Below are positions 24,452 to 39,835 of a stretch of 64,000 bases of DNA, piece by piece (the first letter of the stretch is position 1; each line of letters opens with the position of its first letter). Origin of the DNA: Pilaira anomala (taxonomy: Eukaryota; Mucoromycota; Mucoromycetes; Mucorales; Mucoraceae); assembly GCA_025716855.1 (NCBI GenBank), contig JAIXMQ010000040.1, positions 186,001-250,000 on the forward strand, written 5' to 3'. Under the pieces are notes generated by a model. That model was given only the letters and a program-made list of their open reading frames with translations, ran no database searches and was not told the DNA's origin. Position numbers and translations under genes: made by a program.

Positions 24452-25723
24452 ATGTTTAATTCGATTCGACAATATTTATCTCTATCTCATCATGATGGTT
24501 ATAACAATGAATACTTGCATCAAGATAATACACATTGGCAACAACAAAAGAATCATCTGATAGGTAACTGGCTTGCAGAAATAAATCAACAGCAACAGGC
24601 AGAAGAAAAAGAATCAAGTAGACATTTTTGGAACAGAAGAAGAAAGAAGTATTACAATAACGATCCGTATGGTGAGGAAATATATCATCAACAACAGCTC
24701 CATCTACAGCACCAACCATTACATCGATCACAGAGTCTATCTCAGCATCAATTACAAGGCCAATCTCCACAGCACCAGCTACAAGGTCATGTACCATACC
24801 AACAACAATTACAAGGTCAATTATCGGGTCCATTACCACAACATCAAATGCTGTTGGGCCAACAGTCTCACCAGCAACAACAGAACCAATTATCACATCA
24901 GCTACATGGTCAGTTACCGCATCAATTACAAAGTCACTTACCACACCAAGCCCAGTTACCACATCAGGGTCAATTATCACATCAGGGTCAATTACCACAT
25001 CAACTACAAGGTCAATTACCTCATCAAGGTCAATTACCTCACCAAGATCAATTGCCTCACCAAGGTCAATTGCCTCACCAAGGTCAATTGCCTCACCAAA
25101 GTCAATTACCTCACCAAGGCCAACTATCACACCAAGGTCAACTATCACACCAAGATCACCAGCCTATATTTGAAAGACGCCGTTCACATCGAAGCTTATC
25201 TTCGCTGTTCCGCCGAGACAGCAGTAATAGTAACATGAAGCATCAATATAAACAACCCATGTTAGAAGGTAACGAGTATAAAAGACAACGCCATAATTCA
25301 TTACCTTCTTCTCCCTATAACATGCATCACCAAAAAAGTCTACAACAACATTCGGATCATTTTTCTAATGGTTATCATCACCAGTCACTTTTCCCTGGAA
25401 GCGGAGGTATGCAACCCGGTGGTGGATTTAATCAACATGGATTAGATAATGAGTTTCAACAATCGCAGTACTTTCCTCAACATATGTCGATGATGAATGG
25501 AGGAGGAGGAGGTCTTCATGCATCTTTTAATAATCAAGATAATTCGTTTAATACCATCCAAAGTCAGTATCCACCTTACTTTAATAATCCAGTTCCTGGT
25601 AGTGCAAGAGAATTACAACAGCAACAACAGCAGATGTTATATTATCAACAACAACAACAATTTCCTTATAACGGTTATGGAGGAGGAGGAAATCACCATG
25701 CCTTTTATAACAATAACCAATAA
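24452..25723 (+). CDS. Gln/His-rich low-complexity protein with LPHQGQ repeats
   Basis: Single exon, 423 aa. Residues 1-70 are unique (MFNSIRQYLSLSHHDG...LIGNWLAEINQ...SSRHFWNRRRKK). Residues about 80-235 are a degenerate hexapeptide array, best copies LPHQGQ, LSHQGQ and LPHQLQ. Then comes an Arg/Ser-rich segment (RRRSHRSLSSLFRRDSSNSN, possible phosphosite cluster), and a Gly/Gln/Asn-rich tail with GGGG runs and terminal NNNQ. No globular domain or membrane segment is visible. Composition suggests a prion-like or condensate-forming protein, as in many fungal scaffolds; that is inference. Codon choice in the repeats (CAA/CAG, CAT/CAC) varies between copies, so the peptide appears to be selected rather than the DNA. 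An alternative start at 24366 belongs to another frame. Confidence 0.7.
   Translation: MFNSIRQYLSLSHHDGYNNEYLHQDNTHWQQQKNHLIGNWLAEINQQQQAEEKESSRHFWNRRRKKYYNNDPYGEEIYHQQQLHLQHQPLHRSQSLSQHQLQGQSPQHQLQGHVPYQQQLQGQLSGPLPQHQMLLGQQSHQQQQNQLSHQLHGQLPHQLQSHLPHQAQLPHQGQLSHQGQLPHQLQGQLPHQGQLPHQDQLPHQGQLPHQGQLPHQSQLPHQGQLSHQGQLSHQDHQPIFERRRSHRSLSSLFRRDSSNSNMKHQYKQPMLEGNEYKRQRHNSLPSSPYNMHHQKSLQQHSDHFSNGYHHQSLFPGSGGMQPGGGFNQHGLDNEFQQSQYFPQHMSMMNGGGGGLHASFNNQDNSFNTIQSQYPPYFNNPVPGSARELQQQQQQMLYYQQQQQFPYNGYGGGGNHHAFYNNNQ
24943..25155 (+). repeat. 18-bp coding tandem repeat (LPHQGQ)
   Basis: About eleven copies of a CARTTACCNCAYCAAGGT-type 18-mer with third-position changes, inside the Gln/His-rich gene; more diverged copies extend upstream to about 24760. 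Confidence 0.85.
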
Positions 25724-26013
25724 CAAAATGTTTAGATTAGTTACGATTATGTTATTGTTGTACAGAAGATCACACACAACAACACAAACCCTTTTTCGGT
25801 CCGTGTTGTTCCTATTAGTTAAACAAAAACCTTGCTTTATTATATTATTTTATTATGATTATTATTATTATTTAAAAAAAAAAGTCAAAATTTAACAAAT
25901 GAAAAATACATTTATAAGAGAAATTATTTTAAAAGTACTAGAGAAGAAGAAAAACATTTGGGGGAGGGGGATTGTATAGTATGTGTGTAACGTTATGAGT
26001 GAATGAGTAATTT

Positions 26014-26677
26014 TTAATTTTCAGAGTGAATTGAGTTCATTCTTTTTGATGCTTTACGTTCAATTTCAGCGTTCTTCATGTATTTCTATAAAAAGGGTAA
26101 AGATTTAATATAAATGAATCTTTAAAGTTCTTTATAGATTTTTTTTTTTTTTTTTTTACCTTGAATTCAAATGAAGGATCTGATTGAACAAATGGATGTG
26201 TTAATAACTGTTCTGCTGTAGGACGATCTTCCGGATTACTGTTTAAAATAAATTTAGTATACAAATAATAACGACACATGATATATATAGAGAACAAGCT
26301 TACATTGTAAAACATAAATTAAGGAAATCTTTGACATCTTCAGGTAAATGTTCTGGTATAGGAGGAGCTTGATATTTACCAAGACTGTATAGTGCAGCCA
26401 ACATATTTAAATCAAGCCATGGATGACTACCCGTCAACATTTCAATGACAGTACAGCCTAGACTCCAAATATCCACTTTAGCATTGTAATTGGTACCTTT
26501 CACAACTTCAGGTGCCATCCAGAATACAGTACCACGCATCACCGAGTTATTTGAGTGAGGATCATACGCTTTATCTTGTCCACTTAATTTGGATAGACCA
26601 AAATCTGTGATTTTACAAATACCATTTTGGTCTAACAAAATGTTACCTGCCTTGATATCCTAAATGATAAGATAATT

Positions 26678-26750
<73 letters not shown>

Positions 26751-28696
26751 TAATATATATATTCACTTACTCGATGTAGCACATTACGATTATGAAGATA
26801 GGCAAGACCCATCAAGATCTGTCTAGTAAAGAAACGTACAAGGGGTTCATCGAATTTACCAGTTTTAGCTAAACAAGAAGCAATACTTCCACCAGGGACA
26901 TACTCTAAAAAGATATTGATATGACCTTCATCTAAATCAACATCATAACCAAGGTACTGTACAACATATTCATTATCCAGATCTTCTAAAAGAGATATCT
27001 CTCGGAATAAAGAGTCTTTGGTTTCTAATAATTGTGGATTGGCATAATCTGCTTTTGTTACAGGTAAATCTACTTGTTTGACTGCAATCCATTCTCCTGC
27101 TTCCACGTTCAGTGCGTGATAAACTCGACCAAAGGATCCTTTACCGATCAATTCACCACGAATCCACTGTAAAATTTTCGATTCTAAATGGAATGTAAAT
27201 GTTAGTTTGTTTTTCACTTGCCAAAATATTCCATATATATAAAAACTCACTCTTGCTTGGCTTCAAGTTATTATCACTTTGAAGATGTGCCTTCATACCG
27301 GGCTTTACTTGTTCAACAGTTCGATGCCACATTTTGGTACTTCTTCTTCTGATCAAATTATTTGCTCTAATCACATTGACAGCATTTTTCCAATTCTTAT
27401 GAGCCTCATTGGCAACATTACGAATCGATTTCGTATGACCCTGCAGTTTTCTTCCAGGAGGTAAAGCAGTAACAAGGGTTGCTTGCGTTGTTTGATTAGC
27501 ATTTGTAGGCTCAACAATAATTTCTTTATCTAAATCATGACCAGGTAAATACTTGTCAATATCCTTATAAAGCTTTTCGACCGATGGACGTTCAGCCCAG
27601 TTTCCTTCTTCTGATGTATCATTATTACTAGGTCCAGAAGGAGATGAAATAGGTGTACTATGTCGATGATGTAGAGGTGGTGAACTAGTTCTTGTGTCAA
27701 TAGATAATGAGGGTGGATCAGAAAGTGATATGTTCTCTACACCTTCTTCAATATCTGATGATTCTTCCCCTTGTTCACTAAATTGAACACCTTTTGCTGG
27801 TTGTTTCTTAGGAGAAGAGTTCATATGTGTTTTTGCGGAAATACTAGGATGTAAATTAAGATTCTCGGAACCAAATTGTTGAACAGGTGGTGAAGATGTG
27901 GTAGATACAATAGGTGCGGATTCTGCCTTCTTTACTTGTGGGGCAATTGCCCATAACGAAGGGGAAGGTGTAGGAGCTGAAACGTTATTAGGAGCTACTG
28001 CCCAAAGTGAGACAGAAGAAGTTAATGTATTACTTGTTGCTGTATTATTAGGATATTGATTGAATGAATGATTTACTGATACATTATGATGATGATGATT
28101 GTTATTGCTATTAGAAGGTGGAATAGCCCAAAGTGATTGAGATGTTGTTAAAGTTTCTTCTTGATGGTATTGTTTAGGTGGTCCAGACCATAAAGGTTCT
28201 TGTTGTTGTTGTTGTGGTATTTCTTGATGTACAGGCCATAATGTTGTACTAGATTCACCACCACCTCCTCCACCTCCTCCTCCACTAAGAGAAACAAGAC
28301 TCATATCTGAATGACTTTGAACAGGCCAAAGACCTTGTTGTTGTTGTTGCTGTTGAAGTAACAATTGTTGTTGATAATGATGCTTTTGAGTATCAGTAGA
28401 AGAAGTACTACTTCTTTGAGATGGGGGAGTGGCAGCCCAAACATGAGGTCTATTATTAGCATCTACAGTTGGAGGAGGATGATTAGACCAAACGCCCGCA
28501 TCGGCATCCATAGATTGTTTACGAGATGTTCTACCACCCATTTTATCAAAATAGCCACTATCATCCCTACAATCTTCTAAACCATCAGAAGGAGAAGAAA
28601 GCGTATATTGTGAATCAAAGCGATTACGATTTAAATCATATTCACTATTGTAGTTCGTATATTGATTTAAATATCTTTGTTGTTGAGGTCTATATT

Positions 28697-28730
<34 letters not shown>

Positions 28731-30291
28731 ATACTTTTTTTTTCATCCCCTCGCATTATAATGAAATAAATAATATACCTCTGATAACCTCCTTGTGTAG
28801 CAAAATCATAACAATTTGTCCCATCTTTAGAATACAACTTATAATGTTCTAATGCATGATCTGCAGGTTTGACCAATATTCTGTTGGTAGAGCTATGGTC
28901 TGAAATCTGACATATATGAGATAGTTCATTATCACTTAGAGCAGTATCTAAAATAAAAAAATAAAAATTAATGAGTTTTTTGATTTTTGTACTTTCTCTC
29001 CTATATATATATATACGCTATAATTCTTTGTCCCTTTATAATATATATTTATATGTGTATATGCATTTTCTTTATTACCTGAATGTTTTCCATTTTCATG
29101 ATAAAATAAATATCTGTCACATCCACCTTCTAAACCTAATTTTCTTAGAATAGAATTCTTGATTAAACGAGAATCATGCATTCCTGTAACATGTAAACTA
29201 TGAAACGTATCTGAATCTTTTGTAACATGAATACTTTGTTGTAACTGTTGTTGTTGTTGTTGTGGTTGTGGTTGAGAAGGAGGTGGAGCAAGTTGCACAA
29301 GGTGGTCCTATAATAAATTTAATTTATGTGTTAAATTATAATTATTTTTATATATATAATATACTTACGTTGGGTCTTCTTCTACCAATTTTCCAATTAC
29401 CATCATTTTCCATTATACGAGGACTACTTGGACTAAGTGGAAATCGAGTGGATGGACTATTAGCAACTGAATTTGATAAATTGTTAATGATTGAATTGGA
29501 TTGTCTCATATTACTATTATTGTTACTTCTATTAATGGGTATGCCTGTGCTTGGTATAGGCCGATGTGGTATATTATAATTCTTCATCCAATCTAATACC
29601 TGTTCATTATTTGATGACTTTCTTTCTGGTATTAATGGAATCACTGACTCGGAACTGGGTAATCGCTCATTACCATATCGAGGACTGTGGTTGTATCGAT
29701 TATTATGATTAGGTTGTCTTTGAAAGTATTCCTCTGTCTGTTAATAATTAGTTTCACTGTTTAAATGTATATATACTTTATAATATTACCATGCGAAGGG
29801 ACTTGATGGCATGAACCATTTTACGCTTTTCTGTATAGCTAAGTCCCATTTCGTTATGTGACCCCATTAAATACGACATGTCAATATCCAAAAATGTTCT
29901 TCCACAAATTTGTTTTGCTAATAAGTTGTATATATATAAAAAGAAAAGAAAGAAAGAAGAGAGAGAGAGAGAGAGAGAGAAAAGGAAAACAAAAAAGGTA
30001 TATATAAAAGAGAGCCAATATGAGAAAAACAAAGAAAAATAGGAGTAAAAAAAAAAAAAAAAAAAAAAAAAAGAATGTTTTAGACAAAAAAGTTCAATAT
30101 TAAAGGGGTGTAGGAGAGAAGAGAGATGATTAATACAAACCTTTAAAGAATTCAATGGCGCTTTTAAAGTCGTTTGTTTCTAACCAACGTATTACTTTAT
30201 CCATTGTCCAAGTATCTGCATATTCCTCTAAAGTTTTCTCAGAAAAAGATACATCTTGTTTAACATCTGTCAGTTCATCTTCTGTCGCCAT
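26014..30291 (-). CDS. BCK1: MAP kinase kinase kinase, Bck1-like (cell wall integrity)
   Basis: Ten exons (30291-30141, 29917-29790, 29737-29369, 29307-29079, 28947-28779, 28689-27251, 27183-26771, 26659-26304, 26238-26160, 26085-26014) give 1,134 aa with matching phases. A SAM domain occupies about residues 25-95 (WTMDKVIRWLETNDF...YTEKRKMVHAIKSL). A region with KNSILRKLGLEGGCDRYLFY, about 245-330, may be a Ras-association-like module. A disordered Ser/Gln-rich middle carries repeated SLWAI/LWPV motifs. The kinase domain is about 833-1112: GKGSFGRVY, IAVKQV, HRDIKAGNILL, DFGLSK, GTVFWMAPE. It matches Bck1 closely, including the VKQVDLP and MRGTVFWMAPEVV segments. Bck1 acts below Pkc1 and above Mkk/Slt2. 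Repeated SLWAI/LWPV/VWAA motifs in the middle may be docking sites. It is divergent from MCM3. Confidence 0.9.
26681..26748. repeat. A68 homopolymer in a BCK1 intron
   Basis: 68 consecutive A on the plus strand, i.e. T68 in the sense strand of the intron between exons 7 and 8 (26660-26770), upstream of the acceptor. Length is likely variable between strains and unreliable in assembly. Confidence 0.85.
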
Positions 30292-31133
30292 TTTGGCAGA
30301 TTTTTTTAGTTGTTGTTATTGTTTGTTGGGAACAAGTAGAAAAAAAAAAAGAAGAATAACGTGAAATCAAGTATAAATGAACTGATTCAAGTGGACTATA
30401 TCCACTGCTTTGATTGGTTTAAAATAAGCCACAGTCCTTTAACGTTGGTATAATCGTTCTTTTCTTCCTTATAACTTAATGTCATAATTTTGACATCATC
30501 TAGTTTTTTTATATTGAAAACAACCAAATCTTTTCTAAGAAAAGTAAATAACTATGGGCAAAAGCTTACAAAATATATATATATATATATATATCATGAC
30601 AGGTTTAGAGCATAAAAACAAAAATGACTCCCTTTATATATATATATATATATATATATTGTGTGACAACGACTTTGTTAAATGGATAACACCTATTTCT
30701 TATGAACAAAGTCTCTTGTAAATCATATTATGAATTGATAAAAGCTCTTTTGACAGTTAATTTGGCATTTAATGTATGATTATTTTAAAACAACCATGTT
30801 TATATTTTATCTTTTAGCATATTATTTTATGGGGGAGACGTAACATGATGATAAAAAATACTCCTCTTCCTTATTTTCTCCTCGTTTTTTCGTCTTTTGT
30901 TTTTTAACATTTTGTATCGTTTTGAATGTATACCCTTTTTACACATTTGGTTGAATACAAAGTTCAAGATCAACAAATCGCGTCTTTTAACGTCACGCGT
31001 GTGACTTGAAATTTGCCTTTTTAGGTTCTCGCGAATAGGCAGGTTGAAATAAAAAGATTTTTTTTTTTTGAATTTTAAACAAACGCGTTTTTTTTCTGTT
31101 CCCCCCCCCCCCTTTTTTTTTATAAAAGAAAAC
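30292..31133. promoter_or_regulatory. Divergent promoter region of BCK1 and MCM3 with two MCB boxes
   Basis: ACGCGT (MluI cell-cycle box) occurs at 30995-31000 and 31083-31088, about 134 and 46 bp before the MCM3 start; TCGCGA-like and TCGCGT sequences sit between and beside them. MBF binds such boxes and drives G1/S genes including MCM genes in yeasts. Also present: AT microsatellites near 30572-30596 and 30635-30658, and a C12 run at 31101-31112. Confidence 0.6.
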
Positions 31134-33849
<2,716 letters not shown>

Positions 33850-34239
33850 ACAACACATTTACACTCACATAAACGCAAATACACACACACAACATATATA
33901 TAAATTACACATTACATTTATTAAAAATTACATTATTACACTGTAGTAAAATAAAAAGCAAACAGAACATTGAATTTTTTTATTTAATATTAACTTGCAT
34001 GATTTTTGTTTAGAAGAAGTATCAGATGTTTATATTCAATCGATAGTTACATACTGTGTCCCTTGTTTTTTAAAAAAAAAACGTCACTTTTTATTAACAA
34101 AGTAAAATAAACATATAGATATTCCGTAAAAAAAGAAAAATATCATTGTTGTCTGTTATCAATAACAAAATATAGGATAGAGGAATGAAAAATTAAAAAG
34201 TATTAGATATGTGGATATTTATAACAGAAAAAAAAAGAA
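33850..34239. other. Intergenic between convergent MCM3 and RhoGAP genes
   Basis: AT-rich spacer holding the two 3' ends; no gene seen. Confidence 0.6.
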
Positions 34240-37200
34240 TTAAGGTATATTCGCAGTAGAAGTAGAATGATTGCCTCTACGATTCAACACAGGCATAGGA
34301 GGAACACCTTCCTCATCATATCCTTTCGTTCGTCTTGAACCCATTTTTTTACCCGTCGTAGCTGATCTTCTTAATTTGGGTACCGCGGGTACAGCAGTCT
34401 CTGGGTCACGATTAAGCCAGTCGTAAGAAGGCACAGTAGCACTTTTAACCATTGGAATATGATGGTCTTTTACATCTTTTATGTTTAGACTAGCTGAACT
34501 GCCTGTATCGACTTTAAGTCCCTTTTCTTGGAAATGCGCTTTATATTTTCTTCTTTCAAAGCTACCGGTTCGAGAAGGTGTATCTCCGGTTTGTTCAACT
34601 CTAGCTTGTTCAATAGGAGGCGGTGATTGCCTCATTGGCGGTGGCGATTGTCTCATAGGTTCAACTGGTGCTGGAGTTGGAGTGATGGTAGCAGTAGTAG
34701 GAGGAGGAGATGGTGTAGCAGATCTTGAAGAAGCTCTTTTAGGCAACTGACTCGAATGAATATGTAAGATACTACTACTTGAATTACTACTATTATATTC
34801 ATCATGAACGGAATTCGAAAGATACGAAGTCTCATCCTCTTCTTCATCTATAAAAGAATACACATCATCTTCATCATGATGTGTATGAATGGTACTAGTA
34901 GGACTATCAGGTGACTGAACTTTCATAGCATATCTGTTCACATGAGCATCCGGTTTATCCGTGTGATTATCAAAGCCATATTGAATATGTCCAGTGATGG
35001 CTGAGTTATTATGTAGGTCTTTGTTTGCAAAAATGTCTTGGCAATTCACAATCAAATCTTCTAAAACACAGTCTTTTGCCCATTCACCGGGTGAATTTTG
35101 GGCATGGTTTAAATCTTGAAAGATAGCAGGTGTAAAGATAAGTGTAAGGTTATTGATTGTCATTTTGTTCTTTTCTACACAAGATTGAAGTCTATATATG
35201 TATATATTTACTGGTTTAGCTTTCTAGTTTAATAGGTTAAATAGGTATATATAACTTACTTTGATAAATGCTCAATCAAGACTTTTAGGGTATCATAATT
35301 TGCAGGTTCTAATTTGATAAGTCGAGTCAATAAATTCATTAACCGTAACTCGGAATCGGGAATTTCTAAAAAAAAAAAAAGTTAAATAATGACAGACAAA
35401 AAAAGGTTTACAACTTACGGGAATAGACTAGTCGATCAGTCAATTTAAATGGAAATAAGGGAGACTTTAATTCACGCAAGAAAATCTTGATGACAGAAGC
35501 AATACTAAATGTATCATCAGGTACTTCGTTTTCTCCAATCACTACAGCTTCTTCATCTTGTTCAAACGCGTGCTTGATTTTTTCCATATTACTTTGTTTA
35601 CCCGAGACACGATAGATACCTTCTCTATCTAATCCACCTAATCTTTCAATTGCTTCAATACATTTAGTAATTAAGAGAGGAGGAGATCTATTCCTTTGTT
35701 GAGCGTATTCTTCCAAAGATATTCCGAATATTAAATCTAAAAATATTTTTAGATGAATTTGATATTTATTTAAAACAAGTTTTTACCTTTGCAAACGCCG
35801 ACGTGATGATTTTCATAATAAACAGGATTTGCTTTAGGGAAATTTGATAAAGACTTTGTAGAAGAAGAATTGAATATTTTTGATTCAGTTTCAATATTAT
35901 ATTGTTCAAGAGAATTTAATAAAGAAGTGATGGGTTGTTGAGATTGTTGTACATATTCAAGTTCAGTTTTTAATGCGTATTGTAATAAACTTTTAACTTT
36001 TTCGGATCTCTCTTTAAATGAATTTTGAACAGTATTCAAAATATGATGATTTGTAACTTCTCTCTTTATTGAAAGTGTACTTATTTCACGTACTACATTA
36101 CGATAATTAGCGTCTACAAAAAGAAATTAGAAAACCCGCTTCTTTTCTAAATGTGTACATACTATTATACTAACCTGCTTCACCTACTTCAACTTTTAGT
36201 TTAGCTACTTTAATATTTTGTTTGGTTGGATCTTCAGGTTTATTATTATGATAATATTTCTTTTTAAATCTTTCAATTCTACTACCACTCGTTTGTTGTT
36301 GATCATTTAATAATCTTTGTTGTCTGACTCTATCATCATCCATACTCATTGCTCTTATATCTATTTCTTCATCATGAGATAATTTCTTTGTTAATAAGGG
36401 AAAAGCGGAGCCACCACCGGATAAAGTGGAGCCAACAGATGAAATAGGAGTTAAAAGCATTGGAGATGCAACATGAGCTGCACCTGTAGATTTTTCAATT
36501 TCATCCCATGTTTGAGTATAAATGTCTTTTGCCTATAAAATCGTATTAAAAATTTAATGTTATACAATGGTAGTACAATTGAATTTACAGTTGGCAACTT
36601 TTTAAATCTAGCACTAAGGTATTCTTGATTGGATTGATTCATCCAATTCTTATTTTTTTGGTATGCTTTTTGTTGAGCGGTCTGTATATATAAAACACCT
36701 TTTTTTTAGTCATTTTTTCTACAAAGATTTTTATATAAAGTACCTGAAATTCAATCAATTCTTTTAATTGCATATTTAACTTTTCGATTTGTTTCTCTCT
36801 TTGTGGCTTTAATGTATCAGTGATACCAACATATTCCATGAATGATTTTTGAAGCCCATTAATCGTATTCGAATTACAAGCCTCGTATAACTTTTTATTT
36901 ATCCTCGTATGTTCATCCAAATATTTTTTCTCTAAATTTAATCTAATATGTATACACACATAAGTTCCTCATATATTGTTTTATCACAAAAAAAAGGTTT
37001 ACTTTTGTTTCATATATTCAATAACATATCCTGTATCTCGAATAATCAATTTTTCAGCAATTAAATCAATCTCGTTGGATGGTGCATTTATCAAATCTCG
37101 TACAGCTTTACCCTCTGCTGTTAAAACAATCTATCATGTTTGTATAATATAGTGTCAATAAAAAAAAATATCAGAATTTCTTTTTTTTTTTTGCATATTT

Positions 37201-37263
37201 ATTTACTTGTTCTTTCACTGTCGGTATAGGTTTTGCTTTTCCCTTTTTTTGTGTTGTGCTCAT
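34240..37263 (-). CDS. F-BAR / RhoGAP protein, Rgd1-like
   Basis: Nine exons (37263-37207, 37130-37003, 36942-36744, 36681-36589, 36532-36175, 36113-35787, 35736-35419, 35365-35260, 35191-34240) give 845 aa; all phases agree. The first ~385 residues are coiled and charged (LEKKYLDEHTRINKKLYEAC; LQKSFMEYVGITDTLKPQREKQIE), fitting an F-BAR membrane-bending domain. RhoGAP spans about 390-590: GISLEEYAQQRN, catalytic Arg430 in GIYRVSG, and KMTINNLTLIFTPAIF. The C-terminus is disordered, Ser/Pro-rich, with PPPMRQSPPP-type proline motifs and a basic end. Rgd1 in yeast switches off Rho3/Rho4 and genetically touches the Pkc1 pathway; which Rho is the substrate here cannot be read. N-terminal basic MSTTQKKGKAKPIPT is a clean start. 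Confidence 0.87.
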
Positions 37264-37579
37264 TAATGGTGTCAATTAAGTAAAAAAAAAAAAAAAAAAG
37301 AAAAGAAAAAGAGAGAGAGAGAGGATAAAATTTAAAAGAAGGAAATAGGGCGCGAGTAGTCTCGTCTTTTTTAAAAGTGAATATCTGTGTGACCTGACCC
37401 TCAAATAGATTGTTACATGCAAACCAAATTTGAAGCACGATTAAAAGAGACTTGAAAGAATAATTAAAATTAAAAAATCAACACGAAACAGCAACAATAA
37501 GAATCCAACTCATTTTACTTATCAATAATAAGTTTTTAGTGCCATTGTGTAGAATAGACACGATACTTTATACGCCTCA

Positions 37580-37610
<31 letters not shown>

Positions 37611-38229
37611 CGCTGGTCTCATCTGATGTGGCGCATTATTGATGTATACATATTGCCCCTTTTATAATCACCCACCAAATGAGCCGACTTTTAACTGTCT
37701 AAAATATGCTCATGCAGCAATCCATTTCCAAAAATAAGTTAGAGGTTCATTTTAAAATATTTCTTCAATAAGCACGCAACTGCCTCTTTTTGTATATCCG
37801 AGATTGGTAAACAAAACCGTGAAAAAAAACATAAATATTTATAACTTGTCATTTACTATGTATTAGTCGTTATATGTATAACCCCCCCCCCTCCCCCCAT
37901 TTTTTTCTCTCTTTCTCTAAAAATAATAATGTGTTTAATAACTCGCAAAAATAGTAATTTGTTACAAACAGTTAAAATAAACTTGGACTTACAGAACAAA
38001 TTATTTAAACGAAAGGATACATATAGATAAAAAAAAGTCAACATTCATAAAAGTTACGGACACTCGACTATTAATTGCTGTCATAAAAAAAAATACTTTT
38101 TAGAAAAGAAAGACATATAACAAAAGAAATATCGTTACATACTAAATAAAAAATCAGTTAACTATTAACAGTGTAGGTCTCTAGTTTTTAGTAGTATAAT
38201 AAGTTTGGTACAAGTCTATCTTTCATCTA
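37264..38229. other. Intergenic
   Basis: RhoGAP promoter side with a GA run near 37310, T30 near 37581-37610, C runs at 37881-37897; no supported gene. Confidence 0.5.
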
Positions 38230-39470
38230 TGCGAGGACCTGCTCCGTGTTCATTCCTTAGTGGTGCAGATCAATTTATTAACAATGAGAGCATACTTACA
38301 ACTCAATTGCTAAGGATATATCCAACCAGAAAAAGTCAAAGTTGATTAATTGCCCTCCGTGTGAGATCATATTTTGCTTATACATCGCCAGGAACATGAT
38401 TTGTGTGGTTCTTTTCAATTATAATATCATATTATTCAGGATGTACTTGGTGATATCGATATTCTTTCTCTTCAAAGAAATCGTTTGCACGAAATCTTGA
38501 ATCAAATCATGAATCCTTCCAAGACAACCAGTCAAATTAGAATTGATATGCTCGGAGCAGCTGATTCTTTTGGTAAAAATAACTCTCATCACGAAGTCAA
38601 CTGCCATGATATTTGGTGAATATGATTATTTATTTAGCTATATAATACCTTTTTTACGGTACGAATATATAACACCTTTTTGTTAATTTAGACTGATAAA
38701 TAATTGTGTCATCTCCATAAAGATCATTTAGAATTATTCGGAATTGAATTAAACAAAAACTTCCTTCTAAAGAATTCAATTGTTTGCTCGTCAACTTGAC
38801 TGTAATAAAGATACTAACTTGTTTGCGTATGTATTTACTTTGTCTGGTCAACAAACAAGAATGAGAAACGCTTATGCCTTTTACTTAAATTCGGCTAGTA
38901 GTATATATAGCAATACTACAGTTGTTTTATATACATTAATCCTGCGCGATGAAAGTCTTAATAGAGGCTTTCCTGCTGCCTACATAATTGCTAAAGACCA
39001 TGGTACTGGTCTATTGTTGAGTGGCTGCCACACCTTAGAACTGAAAAGCTCTTAGTTTATCCCAAGCGATTTACGATAGATTATTGCTGCCAAGCCAAGG
39101 TAGATGCAATTTTCAGTGCCTTCAACGCCATTATGTACCAAAATTTGATTCTGTATATACTGCGTTACTTAATCCTGGAACAAACATCTTGTCTCTCTGT
39201 TTCTGTTCCTGGTTTCTCTACTTAATATAATTGTACTATTAGTCGTAAAATGATATGTTCTTTACAGAAAATAGCCTACGAAGAAGGCTAGGGTAAATTT
39301 CACCATCTTGTTCAAGTTTTTAAAAAAGAGTATGCCGATCAAGAAAAGTTCATGGACTATTTTTTTTAGAGAATGGTGTACGGATACCAGGCTTAAAGTG
39401 CGGAGTAGATCATACAATGAACTTCATACATATTCCGAACAATTTCATTGAATATTGGCACAATTAATCG
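38230..39470 (+). mobile_element. Degraded MULE-type DNA transposon, transposase relic
   Basis: Broken frames in series. 38440-38610 reads DVLGDIDILSLQRNRLHEIL...SQIRIDML. 38780-39055 contains VVLYTLILRDESLNRGFPAAYIIAKDHGTG, the layout of the MULE transposase core (F-x-x-RDE-x-x-x-G-FP-A). After a frameshift KRFTIDYCCQAKVDAIFSAF matches the second catalytic strand region (D near 39080). Near 39300-39470 come fragments FHHLVQVFKKEYADQEKFMDYF and REWCTDTRLKVRSRSYNELH. Several stops and frameshifts exclude function. No terminal inverted repeats were found. Confidence 0.6.
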
Positions 39471-39624
39471 AAGAGATTTTTTTTTTTTTTTTTTTTTTTT
39501 TTAGGATAGGTTGGAAAAAAAAGATTAGGCAAGCCCACATTTGTTCAAATAAATAATGTTGAGTACTATCTAATCTAAGAACTTGAGCGAGTCTTGCAAG
39601 GAAATGGTGTTATGTTCAATTTTT

Positions 39625-39835
39625 TCATGAAGCTCAAGCTTATTTCTTGGAGCTCAAGCATATTTCATGAAGTTCAAGCTTATTTCTTGGAGCTCAAGCA
39701 TATTTCATGAAGTTCAAGCATATTTCTGGTACTCATGCTTATTTTCATGGAGTTCGAGCTTATTTTCATGGAGTTCAAACATATTTCATGGAGCCCAAGC
39801 ATATTTCATGGAGTTCAAACTTACACCTTCGAGCT
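39625..39835. repeat. Minisatellite, ~22-bp unit
   Basis: About nine imperfect copies of a unit like CATGAAGTTCAAGCATATTT (variants TTGGAGCTCAAGC, CATGGAGTTCAAAC) in tandem, just downstream of the MULE relic. The open frames across it are by-products of the repeat. Confidence 0.85.

Noticed and set aside
24456..25238. Other-frame ORFs in the LPHQGQ gene
   Set aside because: The 18-bp repeat keeps all frames open; only the Gln/His frame has a unique N-terminus and ordinary codon use.
39625..39835. Tandem repeats as a CRISPR array
   Set aside because: Units are contiguous with no unique spacers, and the genome is eukaryotic.
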